Assembly (NCBI RefSeq): GCF_028401955.1
Contig: NZ_JAQOTJ010000002.1
Span: 124,001 to 188,000 of the forward strand
Direction: 5' to 3'
DNA: 64,000 bases
Source of the DNA: Bacillus sp. BP-3
GTDB taxonomy: Bacteria > Bacillota > Bacilli > Bacillales > Bacillaceae_G
Numbering within the stretch: the first letter of the stretch is position 1; every line of letters starts with the position of its first letter. Positions 56,148-64,000 of the stretch are shown one piece after another. The notes beneath the pieces are model-generated. The model did no database searches. It had not been told where the DNA came from and saw only the letters and a program-made list of their open reading frames with translations. Both the position numbers and the translations under genes were made by a program.

Positions 56148-57083
56148 TTGAAGAAAATTCACATTATTCATGAAAACACAGAATGGACAAGACATCTAAC
56201 GAAACGATTGGAAGAACTCGGTCTTCCTTATGAAGAATGGCATTTAGACAAAGGGAATGTTGATCTTTCGTCTGTTCCGCCGAGCGGCGTATTTTATAAT
56301 CGGATGAGCGCTTCTTCTCATACGAGAAATCACCGTTTTGCACCAGAGTTTACGGGTGCTGTCCTTACTTGGTTAGAGATGCATAACCGAAAGGTGTTCA
56401 ATGGAAGTAGAGCACTTCAGCTTGAAGTAAGTAAAGTGGCGCAGTATATGGCGCTAAATGCACAAGGAATCCAAACACCGAAGACAATTGCCGCTGTTGG
56501 TAAGGAACATATTATAGAAGCAGCAGCGCAATTTGAAGGGCGTCCATTCATTACGAAGCATAACCGCGCTGGAAAAGGACTAGGCGTACAGCTGTTTCAA
56601 TCTGTTGCTTCGCTAAAAGATTACGTAGAAAGTGCAGCATTTGAGGAGCCGGTAGATGGTATTACTTTAATTCAAGAATATATTCAATCTCCTGAGCCTT
56701 ACATTACACGTTGTGAGTTTGTAGGCGGGAAATTTGTATATGCAGTTCAAGTTGATACATCAAAAGGCTTTGAATTATGCCCAGCTGATGCTTGTCAAAT
56801 TGGCGATCTGTTCTGCCCGGTTGGAGAGAAAGCGCCGGAAAAACCGAAGTTTCAAATTATTGAAGGCTTTAACGACCCAATCATTCAAAAATATGAGGAT
56901 GTTTTGGCTGCGAATGATATCGCGATCGCTGGCATTGAGTTCATTCGAAATGCAGATGGTGAAATTTTCACTTACGATATTAATACAAATACAAACTACA
57001 ATGCTGATGCTGAAGCAGTTGTTGGGAAGTACGGCATGTTAGAAATTGCGAAGTTTCTTGGTAGTGAATTAGAGAAAATATAA
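56148..57083 (+). CDS. ATP-grasp protein (RimK-like)
   Basis: 311 residues from a TTG after AGAAAGAAGG. An N-terminal Rossmann-like half (KKIHIIHENTEWTRHLTKRL) is followed by an ATP-grasp domain with FITKHNRAGKGLGVQLFQS (phosphate-binding loop), ITLIQEYIQSPEPYITRCEF and the metal-binding end FTYDINTNTNYNADAE. The last motif (DINTNTNYN) is typical of RimK-type ligases, which join an amino acid to a carboxylate. Substrate is unknown. It stands alone, with its own terminator. Confidence 0.88.
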   Translation: MKKIHIIHENTEWTRHLTKRLEELGLPYEEWHLDKGNVDLSSVPPSGVFYNRMSASSHTRNHRFAPEFTGAVLTWLEMHNRKVFNGSRALQLEVSKVAQYMALNAQGIQTPKTIAAVGKEHIIEAAAQFEGRPFITKHNRAGKGLGVQLFQSVASLKDYVESAAFEEPVDGITLIQEYIQSPEPYITRCEFVGGKFVYAVQVDTSKGFELCPADACQIGDLFCPVGEKAPEKPKFQIIEGFNDPIIQKYEDVLAANDIAIAGIEFIRNADGEIFTYDINTNTNYNADAEAVVGKYGMLEIAKFLGSELEKI

Positions 57084-57095
57084 CTAGATAGGGAG

Positions 57096-57123
57096 AAAGC
57101 TGCTGATGAGGCAGCTTTTTTTT
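57096..57123 (+). terminator. Terminator of the ATP-grasp gene
   Basis: AAAGCTGCTGATGAGGCAGCTTTTTTTT forms a short perfect stem, AAAGCTGC/GCAGCTTT. Confidence 0.85.
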
Positions 57124-57191
57124 AAAATGTGGAGTATGAAGTAGAGCATTCATACACAACGCTCTACTTCTATTATCTTCTAACACTTTTT

Positions 57192-57369
57192 CTAACTACG
57201 TGAAGTAGTAGCGTGAAATAATTTAAATCCGAAAATCAAAAATAGATTCGTTAATGCTATACAACATAAAAAGAGTGCGGACATGAATTCTCCCATTCCG
57301 TTCTTGTATAAGAACAAGGAATAGAAGAATACGGCTACTATTGTTGAGAGAAAAGTTACAATATTTCAT
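57192..57369 (-). pseudogene. Frameshifted small two-helix membrane protein
   Basis: After ATG AAA at 57369 one A is missing; the next frame reads NIVTFLSTIVAVFFYSLFLY, KNGMGEFMSALFLCCIALTN and LFLIFGFKLFHATTSRS to a TAG. With the base restored, this would be a 57-residue protein starting MKNIVTFLSTI. The composition is clearly that of a real small membrane protein. No strong ribosome site is seen, so use of another start cannot be ruled out. Confidence 0.45.
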
Positions 57370-57442
57370 AAAAAAGCAAAAAACATCAAGAAGGGAACGT
57401 GGGTTCCTTTTATTATTATACATATAAGGCAGGTGAACAGAG

Positions 57443-58348
57443 ATGGGATGTTATGAAATGCAAATTCAAAAAGTAATTGATTCTATTGAAGAAGATGTGA
57501 TGGAAAAGCAAACGTTAGCGAGTCTTGCACGTATTGCAGGATTTTCTGAGTACCATTTCCACCGCGTTTTTCAAGCAATCGTAGGAGACTCTGTGATGGA
57601 GTATGTGCGAAAGAGAAGGCTTGCCCGGGCAGCTTATCAGCTTTCTCACACAGAGGGGAAAATTCTAGATATTGCACTAGAGCACGGCTTTCAATCTCAT
57701 GAAACGTTCACACGTGCCTTTAAAAAGCTGTTTCATATGACGCCGAGTCAATATCGAAAGCAAGAGATTCGAACACCGCTATATTCCAAGGTGAATGTGA
57801 TGCAGCGCAAATTTAATCCGTATTTAGGGGGAATCAAAATGGAATTTCGTATAGAAACAAAGCCAGCTTTTCAAGTGATCGGGTATGAAATGAAGACAAC
57901 GGGTAAAGACGGAAAAAATCTAACAGATATTCCAGCGATGTGGAAAAATTATTTACAAAATAATTTGTCAGAAAACATTCCGAACCGTAAGCATACGAAT
58001 GAGCTCGTGGAGTTAGGGATGTGTACAGATTTTAATTTAGAGACAGGCGAGATTACGTATATTATTGGGATGGAAGCAACAAGCTTTGATGGTGTATCAA
58101 GTGAACTGACCTGCCGTACATTCCCTGAAGCAACATATGCTGTATTTACAACGCCGAAAGTTCCTGAGGAAGAAATGGTTGCATCGATTCAGCAAACGTG
58201 GAATGCAATCTTCACAGAATGGTTCCCGCATTCTGGCTATGAGCACTCTGGTGTTGTTGAGTTTGAATTATACGATGAGCGCTCTCATGCTGATAAACAC
58301 GATCTTGTACAACTGGAGATTTGGTTGCCTGTACAGAAGAAACAATAA
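57443..58348 (+). CDS. AraC-family regulator with GyrI-like effector domain
   Basis: 301 residues. Two AraC HTH motifs occupy residues 1-110 (ASLARIAGFSEYHFHRVFQA and ILDIALEHGFQSHETFTRAF, ending MTPSQYRKQ). The C-terminal GyrI-like/BacR small-molecule domain starts near residue 133 (MEFRIETKPAFQVIGYEMKT) and ends with the family's VEFELYDER segment. The layout is that of multidrug-sensing activators such as Rob and B. subtilis YdeE/AdaA-like proteins. GGCAGGTGAACAGAG precedes the ATG. Its target is not visible. Confidence 0.92.
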   Translation: MGCYEMQIQKVIDSIEEDVMEKQTLASLARIAGFSEYHFHRVFQAIVGDSVMEYVRKRRLARAAYQLSHTEGKILDIALEHGFQSHETFTRAFKKLFHMTPSQYRKQEIRTPLYSKVNVMQRKFNPYLGGIKMEFRIETKPAFQVIGYEMKTTGKDGKNLTDIPAMWKNYLQNNLSENIPNRKHTNELVELGMCTDFNLETGEITYIIGMEATSFDGVSSELTCRTFPEATYAVFTTPKVPEEEMVASIQQTWNAIFTEWFPHSGYEHSGVVEFELYDERSHADKHDLVQLEIWLPVQKKQ

Positions 58349-58352
58349 AGTA

Positions 58353-58384
58353 AAAAGAGACTGAGCCTTTAGGCGCAGTCTTTT
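58353..58384 (+). terminator. Terminator of the AraC gene
   Basis: AAAGAGACTGAGCC pairs imperfectly with GGCGCAGTCTTTT. Confidence 0.7.
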
Positions 58385-58495
58385 ATTATATAAGCATGTC
58401 GAACATGGTTGAAGGATCTTTGTCCTCTGTCGAAACGCCGATATATTCAAAAAATCGCTGATATCGTATTATTTAAATGAATATAATTCATTTCT

Positions 58496-58627
58496 TACAT
58501 AAAAGTCCCTGCTATGCAGAATAAAACATGACCTGAACTTGTCTTTAAACCTTGTGCGTGGCAGGAAAATGCACTGACCGCTTCCATGCATGGCCAGATG
58601 CTCTCGCGCTTCTAAAAGAAAGGGGTT
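58496..58627 (+). repeat. bcr1-like interspersed repeat, copy C
   Basis: CCCTGCTATGCAGAA, GCGTGGCAGGAAAATG, TTCCATGCATGGCCAGATGC, TCTC and AAAAGAAAGGGGTTTTA. It ends directly at the stop of the SCO1/SenC gene and may supply its 3' end. Confidence 0.7.
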
Positions 58628-59212
58628 TTACATCGCTTTCTTAATTTTCTCTAACACTTCTTTACTATCAAACCCGCGCTCTCCCATACCGAATACTTCA
58701 ATTAAACGATTATTTTCATCTAGTAAGTAAGAGTTAGAAGTATGAATGTAAAGGCCACTTCCAGGGTCGCGGTAGCGGAAGTTAAAAGATTCGGCTAGTT
58801 GTTTCGTTTCTTCTTCACCGCCGCGCAGCAGATGCCAACCCGTTGTTTCCTTCATATCAAACGTTTTGGAGTAATGTTCTAGAATTTCGTTCGTATCATA
58901 TTTCGGATCAATCGTAATTGTAATAAATTCGATTTTTGCACCGAATACTTTTTGTTTCACAAGTTCATCTCGTAAATGTTTCATTTTGTATGTTGTAACC
59001 GGGCAAATATCCGGACATTTTGTATACATAAATTCTACTAATTTTAATTTTTTCGGTAATTGATCAAATGATACAGATGTTCCGTTTACATCTTCCATAA
59101 CAATCCCCTTTGGTATTTCCGCTGCTGCTTTTCGGTACCCGGTAAAATAAAAAATTCCAATCAAGGTTACAACAATAAGTCCCAACGTAAAAGTAATGTA
59201 CAACTTCTTCAT
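58628..59212 (-). CDS. SCO1/SenC-family protein
   Basis: 194 residues from ATG 59212 (GGGAGGGGTTGGA upstream). An N-terminal membrane anchor (KKLYITFTLGLIVVTLIGIF) is followed by a thioredoxin-like domain with the copper/redox motif CPDICPV in FMYTKCPDICPVTTYK and the conserved His in LYIHTSNSYLLD. The family delivers copper to cytochrome c oxidase CuA or acts as a thiol reductase at the outer membrane face. No cox gene is adjacent. It runs into a bcr1-like repeat at its 3' end. Confidence 0.93.
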   Translation of the reverse strand: MKKLYITFTLGLIVVTLIGIFYFTGYRKAAAEIPKGIVMEDVNGTSVSFDQLPKKLKLVEFMYTKCPDICPVTTYKMKHLRDELVKQKVFGAKIEFITITIDPKYDTNEILEHYSKTFDMKETTGWHLLRGGEEETKQLAESFNFRYRDPGSGLYIHTSNSYLLDENNRLIEVFGMGERGFDSKEVLEKIKKAM

Positions 59213-59365
59213 TCCAACCCCTCCCAATTTTTATTTTATAAGAAAAATCTGAAAAATAAGGAGGGATGAGTGAATATTACATGACATTTCATGTATTAGC
59301 TTGTTCTATTTTTCGAGGAACGAACTACAATATTAATAGACAGGCAGCGATGAGGAGGAGAAATC

Positions 59366-60622
59366 ATGCGAAAAGTGATGAGTTGGACACTTTTTTTGTA
59401 CGCTCTATTTGCATTATTTATATATTGGTACTTATTTGGATGGAATCATGAGATTATACCGGAAGCGTATAAAGGAACTAGTGCAGATCCAGCAACGTTT
59501 ATGAATGCAAGGGAGTTGACACTTAGTCAAGATTACTCGCGGGTAAAGAATTTATTGTTTTTTTTAGCAACGCCGCTGCAATGGATTGTTTTATTATTTG
59601 TTCTCATTTTTGGTATATCAAAGCGGTTTGAAAAATGGGCGAAAGATACAACGAAATTCCGGGTACTACAAATTGCGATTTATTTGTTTTATTTATCGCT
59701 TGTGACAACGGTGCTCGCATTGCCGCTGCAATGGATCGGTCATCAAGTATCTGTTGATTACGGTATTTCTACACAATCAACAGCAAATTGGATAAAGGAA
59801 CATATACTTGATTTTTGGATCAATTTTATGCTTATGTTTCTGATCGTGACTGTGCTGTTATGGCTCATTAAAAAATATCCGAAACGCTGGTGGTTGTATG
59901 GATGGGCGCTTTCCGTTCCATTTACGATCTTTTTAACATTCATTCAACCAGTAGTTATTGATCCGCTCTATAATGATTTTTCGACGTTGCATAATAAAGA
60001 GCTTGAGAAAAAGATTTTAACATTAGCGGACAAAGCTCATATTCCAACAGAGCATGTGTATGAAGTGGATATGTCAAAGAAAACAAATGCGTTAAATGCA
60101 TACGTAACGGGGATTGGCTCAAATTCTCGCATCGTTTTATGGAATACAACGCTTGAGCAGTTAAAAGATAAAGAGATATTATTTATTATGGCGCATGAAA
60201 TGGGTCATTACGTGATGAAGCATATCTATTGGGGCGTCGGGAGTTATATCATTTTAACTTTCGTTGGCATGTACCTCATTAGTCGCATTATTCAAACTTG
60301 TATTCGTAAGTGGGGAGATACACTGCATATTTCTAAAATAGCTAGTTTCTCAGTTTTACCGTTATTTTTCCTTGTATCTTCGGTGCTTTCCTTTGCGGTA
60401 AGTCCTGCCACAAATTACGTATCCCGCATTGAAGAAAGAGCGGCTGATCAATACGCATTAGATATGACGAAGGATAATCAGTCGGGAGTTAAAACATTTC
60501 AATATTTATCAAAGACGAGCTTAAGTCAAGTGAACCCGCCGGCTCTAGTGAAATTATTCATGTATACACATCCGCCAATTTTTGAAAGAATTCTCACGTT
60601 TGAAGAATATAAGAAGAAATAG
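59366..60622 (+). CDS. yhfN: M48-family membrane metalloprotease YhfN
   Basis: 418 residues. The N-terminus is the CAAX-prenyl-protease-1-like membrane domain with about five helices (to about 200), followed by the M48 catalytic part with the zinc site HEMGH in IMAHEMGHYVMKH and the later Glu in SRIEERAADQYALD. Near residue 400, YTHPPIFERI is the family's C-terminal motif. It may act in membrane protein quality control; the substrate is unknown. AGGAGGAGAAATC precedes the ATG. Confidence 0.94.
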   Translation: MRKVMSWTLFLYALFALFIYWYLFGWNHEIIPEAYKGTSADPATFMNARELTLSQDYSRVKNLLFFLATPLQWIVLLFVLIFGISKRFEKWAKDTTKFRVLQIAIYLFYLSLVTTVLALPLQWIGHQVSVDYGISTQSTANWIKEHILDFWINFMLMFLIVTVLLWLIKKYPKRWWLYGWALSVPFTIFLTFIQPVVIDPLYNDFSTLHNKELEKKILTLADKAHIPTEHVYEVDMSKKTNALNAYVTGIGSNSRIVLWNTTLEQLKDKEILFIMAHEMGHYVMKHIYWGVGSYIILTFVGMYLISRIIQTCIRKWGDTLHISKIASFSVLPLFFLVSSVLSFAVSPATNYVSRIEERAADQYALDMTKDNQSGVKTFQYLSKTSLSQVNPPALVKLFMYTHPPIFERILTFEEYKKK

Positions 60623-60661
60623 TCATTAAGAAAAGTAATTGTGTATAAAGGATACAAATGG

Positions 60662-60714
60662 AAAAGAACAAGTAATTTTCTAGTATAAAGACTAGGAAGT
60701 TACTTGTTCTTTTT
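60662..60714 (+). terminator. Terminator of yhfN
   Basis: AAAAGAACAAGTAA pairs with TTACTTGTTCTTTTT, with an inner CTAGT/ACTAG stem. Confidence 0.85.
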
Positions 60715-60734
60715 ATATATCCATTTTAATTTTT

Positions 60735-60852
60735 TGACATATCTACTATAGAGAATACAATATGACATGAATTTAGAACTTGCATGTCTAACCGTTTCTA
60801 TGTGTGATCAGATGCTCTGGTCTTCTTCCTAAAAAGAAAGGGGTTTTTATTT
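60735..60852 (+). repeat. bcr1-like interspersed repeat, copy D
   Basis: A diverged copy: GTTTCTATGTGTGATCAGATGC then TCTGGTC and CTAAAAAGAAAGGGGTTTTTA. It abuts the 3' end of the GerPF-like gene. Confidence 0.6.
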
Positions 60853-60858
60853 TGTTTT

Positions 60859-61074
60859 TTACAATGTAAATTTTATATCTTGATCAGTTAGGTCATTATC
60901 AAATACATTAGAGCTACTAACCCCGTTAAAGACTTTCAGTGTTTTTGCTGCATTTGATGATCCAGAACCATGATATTCTTTGTTACGGAATTGAGGGTTT
61001 ACATTGTATTTGTCCCCTAAATTTACAGTCCCATTACATCTTGAAATGACAATGCTGTCTACAATTGCAGGCAT
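60859..61074 (-). CDS. GerPF-like spore germination protein
   Basis: 71 residues from ATG 61074, with AAAGAGGTGAAGAAC upstream. The text MPAIVDSIVISRCNGTVNLG is close to the start of GerPA/GerPF proteins (MPAIVG.I.I.....G.V.FGD), and the remainder ends in DNDLTDQD. Such proteins let germinants pass the spore coat. It is a single gene outside a gerP operon, so probably a paralogue. Confidence 0.88.
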   Translation of the reverse strand: MPAIVDSIVISRCNGTVNLGDKYNVNPQFRNKEYHGSGSSNAAKTLKVFNGVSSSNVFDNDLTDQDIKFTL

Positions 61075-61244
61075 GTTCTTCACCTCTTTTTTATCTTTAG
61101 TGTATGCCGCTTATTTTGAAAAAAAGATTGTTTATAAAAATAATTAAGTGGTTCAATCTCGGGAAACAATTGTAATCTTCATGCTTACTTGAAAAAGGTG
61201 ACGGAAAGTCAGCTTTTTATTTTTTATGAAAAAAATTTTTTCTA

Positions 61245-61273
61245 ACCCCCTTAAATCTTACTTTTCCTCCGAA
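61245..61273 (+). promoter_or_regulatory. SigI-type promoter
   Basis: ACCCCC at 61245-61250 and CGAA at 61270-61273, with 19 bp between. These match the -35 and -10 elements I recall for Bacillus SigI promoters. It lies 36 bp upstream of the DUF5667-like gene, two genes before sigI. Confidence 0.6.
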
Positions 61274-61309
61274 TATGTATAGCAAAGAAAGCAAATGGAG
61301 GAAAATAAG

Positions 61310-62368
61310 ATGAAGAAGATATTATTAAAAGGAACGATGATAACGATGATGGCATGTAGTCCATTTTTAATGGGAACGGCGGCGTATGCTAGCAGCAACA
61401 CAGATGCAGCAAAAACAACAGAGACAGAAAAGCCGACTTTAGTGCAAGGGGATTTCTTTTACTTCGTAAAAACGATGGTGGAAGATATTAAAATGGCGCT
61501 TGCGAACAATGATTTAGACAAGGCAAAGCTACTATCTGAACAAGCGGCAGAACGCATTGCTGAAGCGGATGTGTTAATGAAAAAGGGGAAAGATGATTTC
61601 ACACAAGATACATTAGAAAAAGCAGCTGAAAACTTAGAAAAAGCGGATGAGCTTTCAGGAGAAACGAAAACAGAAAAGCCAGCTGATGGAACGAAAACAG
61701 AGGTAGAAAAGCCTGCTGAGGTAAAGAAAGAAGAAACAGAAAAGCCAGCTGATGAAACAAAAACAGAGGTAGAAAAGCCCGCTGACGCAAAAAAAGAAGA
61801 AACTAAAAAGCAAGCTAACAAAGAAAATACAGAAGCGGAAAAAGTAAAAGTACATATTGGACACAATATCGAAGCATTAGCAAAAGCGCTTGATAAAGTG
61901 AAAAATCCGAAGGCGAAAGCTGCAATTTCCAAAAATATAGAGAAGAGTTTTGCAAGAATTGCTGTTAAAATAGAAAAAGTACAAGAAAAGAAAGAGCATG
62001 TTGTTGCAAAGGAAAACAAGCCAGCAGATCAAAATATAGAAGAAACTTCTGGAAAAATGGAAGACACAAATAAAATCGTACAACCATCACAAGTAGAGCA
62101 GTCCGAACAACTAGAGCAACCGGCGCAACCAGCAGAGCCGGCGCAACCAGCACAACCAGCAGAGCCAGCGCAACCAGCAGAGCCGGCACAACCAGCCCAA
62201 CCGGCAAAGCCAGCGCAACCAGTACATAAAGATGCTAATTCTCATGAGAATCATGAGAAATCCGAACAAAAGGAAAATCATCAAGAGAACGGTAAAAAAG
62301 TCGGTCAAGTAAAGCATGAGGAAAAGCGTGAAGAAAAACATAGAGAGAAACATGAAGAAAAGCACTAA
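61310..62368 (+). CDS. Secreted DUF5667-like protein with Pro/Ala/Gln repeats
   Basis: 352 residues from ATG 61310 (AATGGAGGAAAATAAG upstream). A signal peptide (cut near AYASS) precedes a helical domain with [20 protein letters not shown] and [19 protein letters not shown], the DUF5667 pattern. A duplicated TEKPAD(G/E)TKTEVEKPA spacer, a second helical segment (about 180-240), a (Q/E)PAQPAE repeat tract (about 270-307) and a His/Lys/Glu-rich tail follow. It looks extracytoplasmic and wall-associated. Placement behind a SigI-like promoter and before sigI suggests a role in the heat or envelope stress response. Confidence 0.85.
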   Translation: MKKILLKGTMITMMACSPFLMGTAAYASSNTDAAKTTETEKPTLVQGDFFYFVKTMVEDIKMALANNDLDKAKLLSEQAAERIAEADVLMKKGKDDFTQDTLEKAAENLEKADELSGETKTEKPADGTKTEVEKPAEVKKEETEKPADETKTEVEKPADAKKEETKKQANKENTEAEKVKVHIGHNIEALAKALDKVKNPKAKAAISKNIEKSFARIAVKIEKVQEKKEHVVAKENKPADQNIEETSGKMEDTNKIVQPSQVEQSEQLEQPAQPAEPAQPAQPAEPAQPAEPAQPAQPAKPAQPVHKDANSHENHEKSEQKENHQENGKKVGQVKHEEKREEKHREKHEEKH

Positions 62369-62393
62369 GAAAAGTATGGAAATGTAGTGAAAT

Positions 62394-62425
62394 GGTCACT
62401 TCTTTAGTGACCGTTTTACTATTTT
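62394..62425 (+). terminator. Hairpin between the DUF5667-like gene and sigI
   Basis: GGTCACT pairs with AGTGACC around TCTTT, followed by a T-rich tail. It may attenuate read-through into sigI. Confidence 0.6.
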
Positions 62426-62452
62426 TAGCAGAGGGGAGGAGAGGGACTACCT

Positions 62453-63175
62453 GTGTTAAGTTTATTGATGAAAATCGTAAAAAAATCGACAATAGAAGAC
62501 GTAGTATTTAACATACAAAAAAATGAAGAGGATAAGGAAGATTTTATCGCTCAGTATCGGCCTTTTATTCGAAAATCGATTTCGGCTGTCTGTCGTCGTT
62601 ATATTACGGAGCAGGACGATGAATATAGCATTGGACTGTTTGCATTTCATCAAGCCATTGAACAATATTCATATAAAAAAGGGAAATCTTTTCTTTCGTT
62701 TGCTGAACTTCTTATAAAAAGAGATGTAATTGACTACATACGTAAGGAGTCTAGGCATAACCTCGTCTTTTTAAAAGAAGACCAGCAAGAGGAAACACTG
62801 GAAATGCAAGCGGCCCTTACGGAATATATGAAAGAGATGGAAAGCAGCAACCGGAAGGAAGAAATTCTTCATTTTCAAAGTGTGCTATCTGAATTTAAAA
62901 TATCATTTGCTGAGCTTGCTAAAGAGTCTCCGAAGCATCGTGATACGCGGGAGCATTTATTAGAAATTGCAAAGATTATTATAAAAGAAGAGAAAATGAT
63001 AGAAGAACTGTTCCGAAAGAAAAAGTTACCTCTCAAGCAAATTGAACCACATGTTAGAACAAGCCGTAAAACGCTGGAGCGGCATAGGAAATATATCATT
63101 GCAATGTGCATTATTTTTGTAAACAACTACGTATACATTCAAGAATATATAAGAGGTGGGCAGGGGAATGAATAA
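62453..63175 (+). CDS. sigI: RNA polymerase sigma factor SigI
   Basis: 240 residues from a GTG with GAGGGGAGGAGAGGG upstream. Region 2-like sequence is visible (IAQYRPFIRKSISAVCRRYI, DEYSIGLFAFHQAIEQYSYK, KGKSFLSFAELLIKRDVIDY), and the C-terminus has the SigI-specific helix-turn-helix (FRKKKLPLKQIEPHVRTSRK). It is a heat- and envelope-stress sigma factor, held by RsgI. The stop overlaps the rsgI start. Confidence 0.94.
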   Translation: MLSLLMKIVKKSTIEDVVFNIQKNEEDKEDFIAQYRPFIRKSISAVCRRYITEQDDEYSIGLFAFHQAIEQYSYKKGKSFLSFAELLIKRDVIDYIRKESRHNLVFLKEDQQEETLEMQAALTEYMKEMESSNRKEEILHFQSVLSEFKISFAELAKESPKHRDTREHLLEIAKIIIKEEKMIEELFRKKKLPLKQIEPHVRTSRKTLERHRKYIIAMCIIFVNNYVYIQEYIRGGQGNE

Positions 63176-64000
63176 AGGGATTGTGATGGATATAAAAAAA
63201 CGCAGCATAGTTGTGTTGACACCGGACGGAGAATTTATTAATTGTAAGAAAAAGTTGAACTCTTATGTGATCGGACAGGAAATCGAATTTCAAGAACAAG
63301 AAAAGAGACAGATGTCTTTTTCAGTTCCTTCTATATTAAAACCGGCCTCGTTAATTTTTACTTGTTTTCTATGTGTCTTTTTGTTTTTATTCAATCAGCC
63401 GGAAAAAAAAGCGCTTGCCTATGTTTCTATCGATATTAACCCGAGCTTAGAGGCGAGTGTAACAAAGGATCTTCATGTTACAGAATTACGAGCTTGCAAT
63501 GAGGATGGTAAGCGTATTTTAAAAGAAATAAAACGGTGGAAAAATGAGCCTTTGCAAGACGTAGTGCGTATAATTGTAAAACAAAGCAAAGAGGATGGAT
63601 ACTTAACGAGTGACAAGCAAGTTATGCTAACATCTGCTGTAAAAGAAAAATCGTTAGAACCAGAACTGCAAAAGACTATTCAAGAGTTAAAAAGCGAGTA
63701 TGACGCAAAACATGTTACAGTCGTATATCAGGAAAGTACTATGCAAATGAGGGAGAATGCTCAAAAAGCAGGAGTTAGCACAGGGATTTATTTGAAACAG
63801 AAAAATGAGAAGAAGTCATCAGTTTCTCCTGCACCGCCGCAAGTACAAGAGGAACAACCTCCTAAAGTAGATTCGCAGCCGGATTCAGCGCCTCATTCAG
63901 ATTCGCAATCGAATTCCTCTTCTTCTGTGCAACATGAAAGAACTGAGCAGAAAGAAGAGAAAGAAGAGAAAGAACAACAACCAGCTCATGTACAGCCGCC
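63168..64000 (+). CDS. rsgI: Anti-sigma-I factor RsgI (3' end off the window)
   Basis: At least 277 residues from ATG 63168, which overlaps the sigI stop. The N-terminal cytoplasmic RsgI_N domain (MNKGIVMDIKKRSIVVLTPD) binds SigI. A single transmembrane helix follows (SILKPASLIFTCFLCVFLFL, about residues 57-76), then an extracellular domain with AYVSIDINPSLEASVTKD, typical of RsgI family proteins, and a Pro/Gln/Ser/Glu-rich tail that continues past 64000. It transmits an outside signal to release SigI. Confidence 0.93.
   Translation, partial: MNKGIVMDIKKRSIVVLTPDGEFINCKKKLNSYVIGQEIEFQEQEKRQMSFSVPSILKPASLIFTCFLCVFLFLFNQPEKKALAYVSIDINPSLEASVTKDLHVTELRACNEDGKRILKEIKRWKNEPLQDVVRIIVKQSKEDGYLTSDKQVMLTSAVKEKSLEPELQKTIQELKSEYDAKHVTVVYQESTMQMRENAQKAGVSTGIYLKQKNEKKSSVSPAPPQVQEEQPPKVDSQPDSAPHSDSQSNSSSSVQHERTEQKEEKEEKEQQPAHVQP

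Larger units (their letters stand above)
57084..57442. other. Gap with terminator and a minus-strand small membrane gene
   Basis: Holds the terminator at 57096-57123, the frameshifted small membrane protein at 57192-57369 and a small hairpin GGGAACGTGGGTTCC near 57393-57407. Confidence 0.5.

Noticed and set aside
59266-59451. 61-codon ORF overlapping the yhfN start
   Set aside because: It overlaps yhfN in another frame and has arginine-rich shadow text.
62101-62220. CRISPR-like short repeats (GAGCCGGCGCAACCA and relatives)
   Set aside because: They encode the in-frame Pro-Ala-Gln/Glu tract of a secreted protein; there are no unique spacers of constant length.
61459-62365. Long minus-strand ORFs opposite the DUF5667-like gene
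   Set aside because: They are shadows of the repeat-rich coding strand; the text is low-complexity Ser/Phe/Leu and there is no ribosome site.

Overview
The window is low-GC Firmicute DNA and almost certainly comes from the Bacillus cereus group (cereus/thuringiensis/anthracis/mycoides). Supporting evidence: PlcR-type boxes in front of secreted proteases, collagenase, bacillolysin and phospholipase C genes, a recurring ~80-150 bp repeat that looks like bcr1, IS231/IS4 remnants, SigI/RsgI, a GerPF-type spore protein, and strong Shine-Dalgarno sequences. The right half is collinear in blocks with the Bacillus subtilis yhg/yhf region (hmoB-pbpF-hemEHY-yhgD-yhgE, then yhfH-yhfI-lplJ-lcfB and yhfN). 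No rRNA, tRNA or CRISPR array was seen.

Layout. 1-4.3 kb: a truncated multi-PAS sensor kinase and a YdbS/YdbT-like PH-domain pair. 4.5-7.5 kb: a decayed Rhs/WapA-type polymorphic toxin with an intact downstream presumptive immunity gene, a second degraded gene and an IS4-family fragment. 7.6-11 kb: a CarD-like factor and several small Bacillus proteins among IS ends. 11.1-12.7 kb: a complete IS3-family element with a frameshift window. 12.8-24.2 kb: a secreted-virulence region with a collagenase under a PlcR box inside a perfect 44-bp palindrome, a tandem-duplicated membrane protein, an RNPP-type TPR regulator beside a PlcR-boxed bacillolysin, an NlpC/P60 hydrolase, a CYP106-like P450 and an aerolysin-like pore-forming toxin with a distant PlcR-like box. 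25.3-27.8 kb: a divergent EamA transporter / MocR regulator pair.

28-42 kb is the heme block: HmoB, PBP (pbpF), HemE, HemH and HemY (coproporphyrin-dependent heme synthesis), interrupted by a secreted nuclease-like protein and a two-part phospholipase C, followed by the TetR repressor YhgD and the large membrane protein YhgE with three matching 23-bp candidate operators. 42-47 kb is accessory and decaying: a secreted unknown, a frameshifted membrane protein, the remains of a sucrose locus (last ~40 codons of sucrose-6-phosphate hydrolase, intact fructokinase, LacI regulator) and a CPBP protease fragment.

47-64 kb: YhfH, YhfI, LplJ, LcfB, a GNAT with an apparent in-frame deletion, a four-gene sulfate ABC transporter (Sbp-CysT-CysW-CysA), an ATP-grasp protein, an AraC/GyrI-like regulator, SCO1/SenC, the M48 protease YhfN, a GerPF-like spore protein, and a SigI module (a DUF5667-like secreted protein preceded by a SigI-like promoter, then sigI and the start of rsgI at the window edge).

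The strongest leads are the decayed Rhs toxin with its retained partner gene, the peptide-less RNPP regulator/protease locus, the far-upstream PlcR-like box of the pore-forming toxin, the sucrose-operon deletion scar, the deletion inside the GNAT, and the identical 36-bp terminators that bracket 15.9-21.7 kb. Several genes carry single-base frameshifts, so read-level checking is needed to separate real decay from sequence error. All family names come from reading motifs, not from searches.
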